From positions 930,001 through 994,000 of the forward strand of contig CALODP010000015.1 of NCBI GenBank assembly GCA_942492055.1: a stretch of 64,000 nucleotides of DNA. The letters are read 5' to 3'. Origin of the DNA: CALODP01 sp942492055 (lineage in GTDB: Bacteria > Bacteroidota > Ignavibacteria > Ignavibacteriales > Melioribacteraceae). Both the position numbers and the translations under genes were made by a program. Shown piece by piece: positions 34,614 through 44,190 of this stretch (its first letter is position 1; every line of letters begins with the position of its first letter). Under the pieces are notes generated by a model that was given only the letters and a program-made list of their open reading frames with translations, was not told the DNA's origin and searched no databases.

Positions 34614-35582
34614 TTATTCGGACGTCCAAAAATCAACCGTGGATTCAGCCCCGCCAACAGCAATTCTTTTCCCGTCGGGCAGAAAGCTCAAGGCATACAA
34701 CGCATCGCGGGCCATCTCGATTTCATGCAGAGCTTTAAAGCTGTCGGTACTCCAGATTCGCAACACGAAATCATCGCCAACCGCAGCCAGCCGGCCGCCA
34801 TCGGCGGAGAAAGCAATTCCGTACAAGGGATCACCGACCCCGTTTAGGACCTGCGCGCACTCGCCGGAAGAAACGCTCCAAAGCCGAACGGTTGAATCCT
34901 GGCTGGCCGTGGCCAACAACTTGCTGTCCGGCGAGAAACAGCAGCGATGGACGTCGCTCGTATGCCCTTCGAGAACGCGACAACTGCGATCACTCATCCG
35001 CCAGAGCCTTACGGTCTTGTCGCGACTGGAGGTGGCAAGCCACTTGCCATCGGGCGAGTAGGCGGCTCCATAAACCGGGAACGTATGCCCGCGCAACTCG
35101 GCAGTCAGTTTCAGTGTTGTCGAATCCCATAGGCGGCAGACCGTATCGCCACCCTCGGCATTGCCACCGCACGTGGCGATCTGCTTGCCGTCCGGTGAAT
35201 ACGCTGCGCAGTAGACGGCGTCCTCATGCTTTTTGATCTCAAGTTTCTTCTGTCCATTCTCGGCGTTCCAGATGGCGACCCGACCATCGCCACTGGCCGT
35301 TACGAGGCACTCGCCGCTTGGGTTGAAAGCGACTGCGTAGACCGGCCCCTCGTGCTGAAGTTGATACTTCGGCTTCCATGGAGAGCCCGTCCAGAGAATC
35401 GCCGAGTTATCTCCGGATGCCGTTGCCATCCGTTGGCCATCAGCAGTGAAGTCGATCGCATAAATATTGTCTTCGTGGCCAACCAGATCGACCGCATTTG
35501 ATGCATCGGTCATGAACCAACAAGCGACGCATACACTTACAGCTAGCGAACTTAGGAATGTCATCGGTGATCGGTTGCTCAT
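34614..35582 (-). CDS. Secreted WD40-repeat protein
   Basis: About 322 residues. A signal-peptide-like start (MTFLSSLAVSVCVACWF) is followed by seven WD40 repeats that fill the whole mature protein, each with the GH...W pattern: for example GHEDNIYAIDFTADGQRM, GHTFPVYGAAYSPDGKWL and GHTSDVHRCCFSPDSKLL. That makes one complete seven-bladed propeller. ATG 35,582 (residue 17 of the longest frame) is preferred because the earlier part is not signal-like. Planctomycetes have many such proteins, with scaffolding roles. It lies 59 bp downstream of the YdjY-domain gene on the same strand and may be co-transcribed with it. Confidence 0.85.
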   Translation of the reverse strand: MSNRSPMTFLSSLAVSVCVACWFMTDASNAVDLVGHEDNIYAIDFTADGQRMATASGDNSAILWTGSPWKPKYQLQHEGPVYAVAFNPSGECLVTASGDGRVAIWNAENGQKKLEIKKHEDAVYCAAYSPDGKQIATCGGNAEGGDTVCRLWDSTTLKLTAELRGHTFPVYGAAYSPDGKWLATSSRDKTVRLWRMSDRSCRVLEGHTSDVHRCCFSPDSKLLATASQDSTVRLWSVSSGECAQVLNGVGDPLYGIAFSADGGRLAAVGDDFVLRIWSTDSFKALHEIEMARDALYALSFLPDGKRIAVGGAESTVDFWTSE

Positions 35583-35641
35583 TACAGACAGGGTGAGGGC
35601 ATTGTCCGGCAAAAAAAGGAAGGACCTCAACGGATTCTGTC

Positions 35642-36412
35642 CTACTCCGTACGAGATCCGATGACGCGAATACGCACGTAGACCTGCGTTCCGACTGGCG
35701 GAGCTTTCGACATGTCGAACTTGACCTTGGGCTTCGGGTCATAAATCGGAAAGCGATTGTCGGCAATGATCCCGCCCGGGCAATCACAGGGACAAGCGAT
35801 ACATCCGGTTCCCGACGCGTGAATTGCCCCGCTGCCATGAAACACAAAATGTGGAGTCCATGGCTTTTCTATTTCTTTGCCTTCGATCGTAATCGCTTCC
35901 GTAACAAAATATTCATAGGGCCGTTCGATCCATTTTCCTTGCTCGTCTTGCCAAGTTACCGACAAAACTACCGGGTCGCCCTGCAGATAGTCCTCGGGAC
36001 GCGTCGCTGCGGTCAGCCCGCCACGAGTTCGTCCTTCTTGGATGCTATAGTGAACCTTCGGTCGAGCGCCCACTTCCATCAGTGCCTCGAATACGTCCTC
36101 GGTTGACACATCGACAAGGAAGACAAAATAGCGAGCCATTTTTGCATCGCCGCCGGCGGCTTTAGCACGTCCCGCGAACGCCTGAATGCGTTGCCCGAAG
36201 TCGTTGATGCACGGTTTCCCTTCCGGAAACTGAACCTTGGCCGACAAGATCACTTCGCCTCGTTCGGCGTCCGCAACAACCGTTCCCGGCGTGGGATACC
36301 GAGCGGCGTTGGACGCGTCGCGATCGGCTTCGTCAGATAATACCAGCATGACGCTGGCCAGCAGCAGAGACAATGAGATAAGCGGCCTTCGATGGGCCAA
36401 TGGTTTTGGCAT
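35642..36412 (-). CDS. YdjY-domain secreted protein
   Basis: 256 residues with an N-terminal signal peptide (LISLSLLLASVMLVLS). The mature part carries the markers of planctomycete YdjY-domain proteins: TPHFVFHGSG, the cysteine motif CIACPCDCPGG, and RFPIYDPKP. The four clustered cysteines suggest a bound metal or cluster, although the biochemical role of the family is not known to me. ATG 36,412 starts right before the signal sequence. The earlier in-frame ATG at 36,448 would add 12 residues. It is followed by the WD40 gene. Confidence 0.8.
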   Translation of the reverse strand: MPKPLAHRRPLISLSLLLASVMLVLSDEADRDASNAARYPTPGTVVADAERGEVILSAKVQFPEGKPCINDFGQRIQAFAGRAKAAGGDAKMARYFVFLVDVSTEDVFEALMEVGARPKVHYSIQEGRTRGGLTAATRPEDYLQGDPVVLSVTWQDEQGKWIERPYEYFVTEAITIEGKEIEKPWTPHFVFHGSGAIHASGTGCIACPCDCPGGIIADNRFPIYDPKPKVKFDMSKAPPVGTQVYVRIRVIGSRTE

Positions 36413-37158
36413 AAGAGAGCTCTTTTCGTTTTGTGTACTCGCAAGCAATTGCAGGATAATACCTTATTGATTGAAATTCCAATACGAGAGGCTGCCTTGA
36501 ATTGGCCCTCGCGATCGTATTTCTGGGCAGGATGACAGCGAATGCCAAACCTGACGGGAAGATTTGTCTGGAGTCCGTTTCGATTTCCTTGTCTGGGCAC
36601 TCGGCGGTTACTTCTGGCATCCGTGGCGGAGGAGTTTCTGGGCGAAATCGCCACGTCCCATTTAATATCAATACCGTTCAAATAGTGAGCCGCAAGGGCT
36701 AGCCTGGCTAAAGGCCGTCGGCTCACTTAGTTTCAAGAACGGTATTGCATTTAACGTTGATTAGATGGGGAACGAAAAACCGCCCAATTCGGCCAGCTTG
36801 CCTAGTATCCGGGTAACGTCGTTCATCCTTAAATCATAGCCTCTGGATGGCACTTTTGACTTTACTAGACGTGGCTAAGCGAGTCTGAAACTTGTCGCTA
36901 TATCGTAAACAGCTCGATTGCGAATGTCCTCGCCTGCAGCGCGCAATACCGCAGCGTTAGATGCAGCGATCATCTGCAAACGCCTACCGGACAGTCAGCG
37001 AAAACCTTTCCATTGTAACACTGGAAGTAGGCGATTGGTCGGTCATTGACTTGTTTCTAGTGTAGATTATCCGACCCCATCCGGTCAAAATACTTTCAGC
37101 CGAACCAAAAAAGCTGGGAAATCAAGGTAACCATCTTCCTCTTGCTTTGCGCAGCTGA
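36413..37158. other. Intergenic region without a recognisable gene
   Basis: Apart from the inverted repeat at 36,670-36,746, no gene or family match is seen on either strand. The short frames here have no credible start or family features. Confidence 0.6.
36670..36746. repeat. 77-bp interrupted inverted repeat
   Basis: AATACCGTTC (36,670-36,679) pairs with GAACGGTATT (36,737-36,746), and inside it AGTGAGCCG (36,684-36,692) pairs with CGGCTCACT (36,719-36,727), giving one long cruciform or hairpin. The GTGAGCCG...CGGCTCAC core resembles short palindromic repeats that I recall from planctomycete genomes. It could be a REP-like element. Confidence 0.6.
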
Positions 37159-37485
37159 GCTAAACGGGAAGTACAAGATGCGGAAGCCGTCCAGTATTTT
37201 GATGGTGAAGAAGTCAGCCGTGAAGGCAGCGAACATCATCGGGAGGGACGCAAGGTAACGTTCGGAGCGTGCGAAATCGGAAACTGGGGTTTGCCGCTGG
37301 AAGGCGTGCCATTCCCCATCAGAAATTTGAACGGACGCGTAGACGAGTTTTTGATTCATGAAGAACCACTGTTAGGCAATGAGATTGCGGCCCTGGACGA
37401 GCTTGCCGCCATCGTTGGGAAGAGAATCCTAATCGCACCTTCGAGACTATGTCATCCAGACAATCTGCGGATCTTCGCTGTATGA
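37159..37485 (+). pseudogene. Remnant of a LamG/concanavalin-like C-terminal domain
   Basis: The frame after the stop codon at 37,156-37,158 codes for a stretch ending FGACEIGNWGLP, RNLNGRVDEFLIHEEPLLGN and EIAAL. This is the usual end of LamG-like domains in planctomycete FecR or sulfatase-associated proteins. There is no start and no N-terminal part, and the tail after EIAAL has no family match. It looks like a broken fragment of a larger gene. Confidence is limited by its shortness. Confidence 0.45.
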
Positions 37486-37796
37486 CGCAGGCTATCCGAC
37501 GTTCACGCTGTGCTCGATCGGTGCGACCTCAGAAGTCGAAGCCTGGCGAAGAGGCGGTGCTGCCTCTCCCAGCTTAGTTCGGCGGCGATTGGGCGGATTT
37601 AGTACTCGGTCATGAGGCATTCTAATCCAACCCTGACGCCGAATACATACGGGCATCTGCTAGAAGGTGCGTAACCCAATACGATCCAGACTTTGAATGC
37701 GGGCGCGCAGCAAATATGCAGCAAACTGTCTGCGACTGACGAGATGCTCGATGCGACCGGTTGCGATACCAGCCCTCAAATGGAAGCAGTCGAAAC
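37486..37796. other. Intergenic region before the tRNA terminator
   Basis: Nothing recognisable is seen on either strand here. It lies between the LamG remnant and the tRNA-Asn terminator. Confidence 0.6.
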
Positions 37797-37824
37797 AAAA
37801 AAAGACCCCGGAAAAACCGAGGTC
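37797..37824 (-). terminator. Rho-independent terminator of the tRNA-Asn transcript
   Basis: Read on the minus strand, an 8-bp stem GACCTCGG/CCGGGGTC with a TTTTT loop (37,804-37,824) is followed by seven T residues. It lies about 40 bp beyond the tRNA 3' end. Confidence 0.85.
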
Positions 37825-37865
37825 GCTGCGACTCCATGCAAGCTCTTTCCAAGTCCTTGCGTTAG

Positions 37866-37938
37866 CTCCCCCGGCTGGACTCGAACCAGCGACAAACGGA
37901 TTAACAGTCCGTCGCTCTACCAACTGAGCTACAGGGGA
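37866..37938 (-). tRNA. tRNA-Asn (anticodon GTT)
   Basis: The 73-nt sequence on the minus strand folds as a tRNA. The acceptor stem is TCCCCTG with CGGGGGA, the D arm contains GCTCAGTTGGTAGAGC, the anticodon stem ACGGA/TCCGT encloses loop CTGTTAA with anticodon GTT, and the T arm contains GGTTCGAGTCC. The 3' CCA is not encoded. The terminator just downstream indicates a single-gene transcript. Confidence 0.95.
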
Positions 37939-38010
37939 TCGTTCTTCTTCTGTGAGCCACGTAGTCTAGAAAATTAGGTTTTTGCAGACAAGGGCTTTTT
38001 CCATTGATTT

Positions 38011-38805
38011 CTACAGTATCCGGGCCGTTGGCTCAGCAAGTCGAGCGGCCGCCCCTTTTGAACGGCATGACGGAAGGCAGGACTCGCGCCTGGCTAGGCC
38101 CCGGGCGCGGCTGGGGCTGGGTTCGCGAAAACGGTAGCCAATCCCGCGCACCGTTTCGACCGCATCGCTACATCCGCCCAGCTTTTTACGTAATGAGCGA
38201 ATGTGCACGTCGATGGTTCGCTCCAATACCAGGGTGTCGGCACCCAATGCCGCATCGATCAACTCCGCCCGATCAAACGCCTTACCCGGATGACGGATCA
38301 GCGTATCCAACAGGCGAAATTCGCTGGGCGTCAAATCAATCGGGCTGCCATCAATGGACACCCGGTGCTTCACCCGATCGACGGTCACATCACCGCTGAC
38401 CACGATGTCCGAACCGGGACCGTACGTGCGGCTGTGGCGTCGCAACAGAGATTTGACTCTTTCCAGCAAAATGCGAACGCTGAACGGTTTGACCACATAG
38501 TCGTCGGCCCCCACCGAGAACCCAATCAACTGGTCGGTTTCCTCAGACTTGGCCGTCAACATCATGATTGGAGTCTCGCGCGTATTCGATTCCGACCGCA
38601 GGATTCGACACGTCTCGATTCCATCAATCACCGGAATCATCAAATCCAACACGATCAGATTCGGAGATTTGCCGCGAGCTTGATTGACTCCGTCCTGGCC
38701 ATCGTGTGCACAGTACACTTCGTAGCCCGCATTGGTGAAGTTGTATTCGAGTACTTCGGCGAGCGAACGGTCGTCTTCGATCACAAGGATTTTTGTTCTT
38801 GGCAT
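38011..38805 (-). CDS. phoB: PhoB-like response regulator
   Basis: Two-domain OmpR-family response regulator. The receiver domain (residues 1-120) has the acidic pair EDD, phospho-acceptor Asp in LIVLDLMIPVIDG, MLTAKS and DDYVVKPFS. The winged-helix domain has LTPSEFRLLDTLIRHPGKAFDRAEL and TIDVHIRSLRKKLG ending GIGYRF. Its place next to phoU-pst with phoR further on supports PhoB. ATG at 38,805 gives MPRTKILVIEDD, whereas the frame continues upstream only through non-coding DNA. After GYRF a 35-residue Arg/Ser-rich tail continues, longer than usual, so a frameshift near the end is possible. Confidence 0.9.
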   Translation of the reverse strand: MPRTKILVIEDDRSLAEVLEYNFTNAGYEVYCAHDGQDGVNQARGKSPNLIVLDLMIPVIDGIETCRILRSESNTRETPIMMLTAKSEETDQLIGFSVGADDYVVKPFSVRILLERVKSLLRRHSRTYGPGSDIVVSGDVTVDRVKHRVSIDGSPIDLTPSEFRLLDTLIRHPGKAFDRAELIDAALGADTLVLERTIDVHIRSLRKKLGGCSDAVETVRGIGYRFREPSPSRARGLARRESCLPSCRSKGAAARLAEPTARIL

Positions 38806-38842
38806 GTGAGACGTTTTATATAGATAGGGTCCGAGTGAAAGG

Positions 38843-39531
38843 TTAGCGTCGACGGTTGTTTTCGGCGTTGCGGACAAAGCCTTTTTGATGGCGAACGATA
38901 TCTCCGTCAACCAGGTAGATGACATCTTCCGCAATGTTTTCCGCGTGATCGGCAATTCGCTCCACATGGCGTGAAGCGGAAAAGCAGTGCAGGGCGGGTT
39001 CGACAAGGTTTGAATCCTGTTGCATCAATTGCCGCAATTCATGATCACATCCAAGTTGAAATCGTCCACGGCCTGGTCGCATTCAATGACTTGGTAAGCC
39101 AGCTCCAAATCGGAGTTAACGAACGAATCGAGTGCCATGCGCACCATTTGTGTCGCTTGGCGAACCATCTGGGGCAACTCGTCTGGGATGGGAAAGTAAG
39201 GGTGTTCATGCATGCACTGGGCCCGTTCCGCGATGTTGCAAGCCAGGTCGGCAATTCGCTCCAAATCGGAGTTGATTTTGAGAACGGTCGTAATGCGGCG
39301 CAAGTCAGCGGCGACTGGCTGGTGGAGTGCCAGGATTTTCAGGCAGTCTTCCTCGATACGAACTTCGCTTTCATCGACCAGCGGGTCCGTCTCAATAACT
39401 TCCCTGGCCAATTCGACTTGTTGTTCGCACAATGCCCGTACGGCTTTGTCGATCATTTGTTCCACCACGCCAAAGAGTGACATGAGGCTGTTTTGCAGAA
39501 TCTGAACGTCGTTTTGCAGGTGTTTGGACAT
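38843..39531 (-). CDS. phoU: Phosphate transport regulator PhoU (frameshifted)
   Basis: PhoU couples Pst transport activity to PhoR and helps shut off the Pho response. The first 165 residues (MSKHLQNDVQILQNSLMSLF..., LERIADLACNIAERA) form the first helical bundle with its metal-contacting ERIAD motif. The second bundle continues in another frame from about 39,045 (HCFSASRHVERIADHAENIAE). Both halves are standard PhoU, so a single-base frameshift near 39,040-39,060 breaks one gene of about 230 residues. It lies between pstB and phoB. Confidence 0.88.
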
Positions 39532-39593
39532 GTGCGTTTGTTGTCAGTGGTTGGATTTCGATTGTCAGCTCCAATCTGAGCTTGAGCGACGGG

Positions 39594-40438
39594 CTAACCA
39601 AATTTGCCAGTCACATAATCTTCGGTTTGTTGTTTTTCGGGTCGCGTGAAGACCTGCTCGGTTTGACCTTCTTCGATAATTTTGCCTTCGAAGAAAAAGC
39701 GGTGCGGTCGCTGCAGCGGGCGGCCTGCTGCATGTTGTGAGTTACGATCACGATGGTGTACTGCTGTCGCAGCTCAAAAATCAAGTCTTCAATACGCGAG
39801 GTTGACGCCGGATCGAGGGCGGAGCACGGTTCGTCCATTAACAAAATTTCCGGTCCGACCGCGATCGCTCGCGCGATACAAAGCCGCTGTTGCTGACCGC
39901 CAGAAAGCCCGAGCGCTGACTGCTGGAGCCGGTCTTTGACTTCATTCCACAACGCCGCTTTTTTGAGCGACCATTCCACCAGATCGTCCAGGTCATGGCG
40001 AGGAATTCGTGCAAAGTGCAGTCGGGGCCCAAACGCAATATTGTCGTAGATGGATTTGGGAAAAGGGTTTGGTTTTTGAAAGACGATCCCGATTCGCCGG
40101 CGCAATTCAACGACATCCGTCGATCGTGCCAGGATATCCGTATCCGGCAGCACAAGTCGGCCGGCAGCGCGAGCACCCGGAATGACATCATTCATTCGAT
40201 TGATCCATTTCAAAAGCGTACTTTTTCCGCAACCACTGAGACCGATAAATGAAGTGACGCATTTCTCGGGGATATCGAGATGGAGATCGTGCAAGGCTTG
40301 AAAATCTCCATACCAGGCGCTGAAATTCTCCATGGAGATGATTTTACTGCTGGCGGTCTGGGAGGTTGAATTGACCACCGGTTTGGACACGGTTGGAATC
40401 GTTTCAGAGGGTGTCGAAGTCGACATGTCTTCGCTCAT
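39594..40438 (-). CDS. pstB: Phosphate ABC transporter ATPase PstB (frameshifted at the 3' end)
   Basis: ATP-binding subunit of the Pst importer. It has the family start SAWYGDFQALHDL, Walker A GLSGCGKSTL, the PstB-typical FQKPNPFP, signature LSGGQQQRLCIARAIA and Walker B ILLMDEPCSALDP. After residue about 245 the frame is shifted by one base near 39,705 in a T run. Reading the other frame restores the family tail FFEGKIIEEGQTEQVF and EDYVTGKFG with its stop at 39,594. A poly-Ser/Thr N-terminal extension of about 35 residues precedes the domain. Confidence 0.92.
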
Positions 40439-40638
40439 ATTTTGGAGTCACTAAGAATGGGTTAGGATCGGTCCTGGCGTTGGATGCGCAAGGCGAAGAT
40501 CTGAAATTTAATCTGAAGTTCTGTTTTGGCCCCGGCCTGCCGCATCAATGATTGAGCTTTGGTTTCGCGATTCGTTTGGTATTTGGGTTCTCTCGTTGAA
40601 ACGAACTGTCAACCGCAATGGTTAGGCTGGACTCGTCA

Positions 40639-42048
40639 TTAAGTCAGTTGTTTTTGGGCCAACTGTCGAATCAGAATGGCTACAGAATTAAAAGCGAATA
40701 AAACCAGCAATAGCACAATGATACCGCCAGCAGCAACGTTTTGAAAATTGAAAGTCGATCCCTCATCGATCGGCAAACCTGCCCAGTAATAAATTTGCAG
40801 GGGGAGAATTGAAAAATCGTCCATCAAGTGTTTGGGGCCGGAAGTGATGCGAATGATGCCGGCGATCATCAGGATCGGGGCGGCTTCCCCAATGGCACGG
40901 CTCATGGCCAGAATGGAGCCGGTCATGATGCCGGGAATTGCGGCCGGCAGAGTCACGAAACGTACGACTTGCCAGGGAGTCGAGCCCAGTCCGAGGGCGC
41001 CTTCGCGCAGGGATGCCGGCACGGCACGTAACGATTCCTGGCTGGCGATGACAATGATCGGCAGGATGACCAGCATCAGCGTCAAGCTGGCCGCGAGGAC
41101 GCTACGACCGAACGGCAGGCGGAACGAGTACCACTTGTTGTCGACGACGATTCCACCTTCGGCATCGGATAACAGGGATCGTTTCAGCATGTCGTCGTCT
41201 TCGGGAAAATCATCATCGGGGCCGATAATGTTGAGCACGACTTTTTTGCCATCGGCCGTTTCCGCTTCGAGGCCATTTGAGAGCTTGGGAATTTCATCCC
41301 GGTTGTCGACCGGCAGGAAAACCACTTCGATCCCTTCGGTGACGTATTGCCGTTTAAACGTCGTGCCGATTTCCAGGAAAGGTTCGTTGGGGCTGCCAAA
41401 GACTCCAAACAGACTGGCAAATGCGGTGAGCCCCAGAATACCGTAGACAATCGAAGGCACGCCGGCGAGATTGGTGATGTTGAGTTGAAGGATATCCGAA
41501 AACCAACGGAGGGTTTTGTTACTGGGTCGAAACTCTTCCAGGAACACTGCCGTGGCAACGCCCAAGGGAAGAAAGAAGACAGCACAGCCGGCACAAACCC
41601 AAATGGAACCCATCAGCGAAGGACCAATTCCAGCTTCGTAGGCGTCGGGCGAGGGAGGTTTGGTAACAAAAGCCTGGTCGGTTCGCTGATAATGGACCTT
41701 GGCTTTCTTGAGGCTCTCCTGCATTTGACGAAGGCTGGATTTTAGTTCAGCAGTATTGTCGTCGGCCGCCGCAGCGAGCTGAGTTTGCACCGCAGCGATT
41801 TCCTTGTTGAGCTCGTTGATCTGCTGCGAAACCAATTCCGTCTTTGGAGTAAAGGCCGGGAGTCCGCGAAACAGGATCGAAAACAACAGCACGAGCAGGA
41901 TCGCCACGGATGATGAAGACGTGATGACGCAGAGCAGCCAGAAGACCCAATTGACTCGGCGACGTTTGCTGGTCGGGGTGGTGGGAAACTCGTCGAACTT
42001 GGGAGTTGTGTTAATCGTATGCCTCCTGGAATCGTTTGCGTACGACAC
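40639..42048 (-). CDS. pstA: Phosphate ABC transporter permease PstA with large periplasmic insertions
   Basis: Inner-membrane subunit of Pst. The C-terminal part has the binding-protein-dependent transport domain with SLREGALGLGSTPWQ and MSRAIGEAAP. At 469 residues it is far longer than most PstA proteins (about 290). After the first membrane helix there is a helical, coiled-coil-like segment (QQINELNKEIAAVQTQ, about residues 72-120). A second insert of about 100 residues (about 215-310) with acidic stretches follows the block LAGVPSIVYGILGLTA. The named start at 42,048 overlaps pstC by 38 bp. A strong AGGAGG at 42,022-42,027 precedes an ATT codon at 42,013-42,015, so the true start may be there. 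Confidence 0.88.
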   Translation of the reverse strand: MSYANDSRRHTINTTPKFDEFPTTPTSKRRRVNWVFWLLCVITSSSSVAILLVLLFSILFRGLPAFTPKTELVSQQINELNKEIAAVQTQLAAAADDNTAELKSSLRQMQESLKKAKVHYQRTDQAFVTKPPSPDAYEAGIGPSLMGSIWVCAGCAVFFLPLGVATAVFLEEFRPSNKTLRWFSDILQLNITNLAGVPSIVYGILGLTAFASLFGVFGSPNEPFLEIGTTFKRQYVTEGIEVVFLPVDNRDEIPKLSNGLEAETADGKKVVLNIIGPDDDFPEDDDMLKRSLLSDAEGGIVVDNKWYSFRLPFGRSVLAASLTLMLVILPIIVIASQESLRAVPASLREGALGLGSTPWQVVRFVTLPAAIPGIMTGSILAMSRAIGEAAPILMIAGIIRITSGPKHLMDDFSILPLQIYYWAGLPIDEGSTFNFQNVAAGGIIVLLLVLFAFNSVAILIRQLAQKQLT

Positions 42049-42970
42049 TGCCGATAAACGTCAACGTGAGCGTGATGAAGAACAGAACCAAGGCGACAGA
42101 ATAAATGGAGTAGTATTCGACTTCGAAGTTGGAGAGGTCGCCTTTGGCCATTTGCGTCATATGGCCGGTCATGGTTTGAACTTGGCTACGAGGGTCAAAT
42201 GTCAGCTGCGCGAGGCTGCCCGCTGCCAGGGAGACGATCATGGTCTCGCCAATCGCTCGGGCGACCGCGAGCAAAAAGGCCGAGATGATTCCGGACAAGG
42301 CTGCCGGGAAGACGACTTTTGTGGAGACGTCGAATTTCGTTCCGCCCAGGCCATAGGCGGCCTCGCGGAGACTCCGGGGCACGGCTCGCAACGCGTCTTC
42401 AGACAACGAGGCGACGGTCGGCAAACAGAGGATGCCGACCGCGATTCCTGCGCTCAACGCCTTTTATTAGTCAAGTTCGATGCCCAATCCGGACTTCAGG
42501 AAAGGTGTGATCACAGCGAGTGCAAAAAAACCGTAAACCACGGGTGGTATTCCTGCCAGCAATTCTACAGCGGGCTTAAATACATTGCGCAGTTTTCTGG
42601 GTGCATACTCGCTAAGGTAGATTGCTGTTATCAGGCCCAGTGGCAGGGCCACCGCCATCGCAATGACCGTGACCCACATCGTTCCACAGATCAACGGCCA
42701 AATCCCAAAGTGCTTTTCTTCGCCAAGCGTGGGGTTCCATTTTGTTCCCAGCAGGAAATCCCACACACTGGTTTCTGGCATGCGGAAGAACTGAAGGGTT
42801 TGGCCGAACAACAACACAACGATCGAAACCGTGATGAGCAGCGTAAACAGCGTGCAAGCCGCAAGACTTCCAACGATCAAGGACTCCTTGATCCGAGTGG
42901 CCGTCATCGATCGAAATTTTCGATCCGTCAGCAAGCGTGGAGGGGGTGTGGTATCGCTGATCGTTGCCAT
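42011..42970 (-). CDS. pstC: Phosphate ABC transporter permease PstC (two in-frame stops)
   Basis: Partner permease of PstA. The N-terminal half has the first membrane helix and KWNPTLGEEKHFGIWPLI. The middle has LLAGIPPVVYGFFALAVI, and the C-terminal half has SLREAAYGLGGTKFD and ARAIGETMIV. The two halves are in the same frame, separated by two consecutive stop codons (TAATAA read on the minus strand at 42,464-42,469) placed inside the segment IELD--KALSAGIAVGIL. Apart from that the protein is complete at about 320 residues. ATG 42,970 is preferred. 43,024 is an alternative. Confidence 0.88.
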
Positions 42971-43045
42971 GAAGGTTGCTTGTGAAGACGAACTGCTGAT
43001 GAAGGAAGCGAAATTGGAGGGCACTCGGCCGATTACATGAAGTTG

Positions 43046-44101
43046 CTACTTCAGCAGATTCTCTTTCGAATACAACTCCTTCAGGGAACCTTCCTTTTTG
43101 CTGCCGTCTTCATTCCAAAAATGCGTGCCGGCTTGGCGTCGCTTGAAGTGCTGTTTGGCGGTGTCGTAAATCTCGTCAGGCAGCCCAACATATTTGACCG
43201 CTTCGGCCAGTTCAGGAGCTTTCTCCAGGTAATGGTCAACGAACACTTTGACTTCGGGACGCCGAGCTGATTTGGCGTTCACGTAGATGAACAACGGGCG
43301 AGAGAAAGGTGCGTATTTTCCTGACTCAATATTCTCGGCAGTAACTTCCACGGCTTCGCCCGATTTCGGGTTCACGATCTTGACGGCCTTGAGCTTGTCC
43401 TTGTTCGCAAAGTAATAGGAGGCGCCGAAGAATCCAATCGCACCTTCGGTGTTGGCAATTCCCTGGACCAGTTGGTTGTCGTCTTCGCTCACGGACATGT
43501 CGTCGCGGATGCCGGCAGCATCTTTGCCGACAACGACCTCTTTGAAATAGTCAAAAGTGCCAGAATCAGTTCCGGGGGCGAAAATTTTGATCGGTGTGGC
43601 GGGCCAGGATGAATCGACATCCTGCCAGGTTTTCGCGTTTCGAAAGCTTTCGTCTTTCTTGTCGGCCCGGAAAATCTTTTTCAGCTGATCGATCGTCAAT
43701 TGCTCGATGAAGCGATTATTCTTGCCAACGGCAATCGTCAATCCATCGTACGCTACCGGCAGTTCAATAAACTGAACGCCGTTATCACGACAAATCTGAA
43801 ACTCGGCAAATTTGATCGGCCGGGAAGCATCCGAGATGTCCGTTTCGCCCTTGGTGAACCGTTTGAATCCACCACCGGTGCCCGAGACTCCGACGGGAAC
43901 GGTGACATTGGGACATAGGTCACGAAAGCTGGAATCTGCCTGAATGGTGATGGGAGCGACAGTGCTGGATCCGTCGACAACGATCTTTCCTTGAAGGTCT
44001 CTCAAGCCTTGAGCAACACAATCGGTGTTTTGAAAAGCGACCAGAACAGCGCAAAACATGAGAGACATGAGAGAATTCGCAATCCAATACATTTGTTTCA
44101 T
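43046..44101 (-). CDS. pstS: Phosphate-binding protein PstS
   Basis: Periplasmic substrate-binding protein of the Pst importer (351 residues). A signal peptide (ANSLMSLMFCAVLVAF) is followed by the phosphate-binding start IVVDGSSTVAPI, SGTGGGFKRFTKGETDISDASRP (here the Ser/Gly/Asp ligands) and VAYDGLTIAVGK. Length and order are typical of the planctomycete and cyanobacterial PstS type. It is the first gene of the minus-strand run pstS-pstC-pstA-pstB-phoU-phoB. Its upstream region holds the candidate PHO box. Confidence 0.94.
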   Translation of the reverse strand: MKQMYWIANSLMSLMFCAVLVAFQNTDCVAQGLRDLQGKIVVDGSSTVAPITIQADSSFRDLCPNVTVPVGVSGTGGGFKRFTKGETDISDASRPIKFAEFQICRDNGVQFIELPVAYDGLTIAVGKNNRFIEQLTIDQLKKIFRADKKDESFRNAKTWQDVDSSWPATPIKIFAPGTDSGTFDYFKEVVVGKDAAGIRDDMSVSEDDNQLVQGIANTEGAIGFFGASYYFANKDKLKAVKIVNPKSGEAVEVTAENIESGKYAPFSRPLFIYVNAKSARRPEVKVFVDHYLEKAPELAEAVKYVGLPDEIYDTAKQHFKRRQAGTHFWNEDGSKKEGSLKELYSKENLLK

Positions 44102-44190
44102 TACGTTCCCAGCCTATTCTTATGTTAGGGTGATGATTAACACCAGTTCGCCCCATTCGGGTCCGGCTCAAAGACCGTGAAGTTATCCGG

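Noticed and set aside
41804..42985. Plus-strand frame of 393 codons opposite pstA and pstC
   Set aside because: It is antisense to well-supported transporter genes, has a composition typical of a shadow frame (Arg/Gln/Asp-rich) and no domains.
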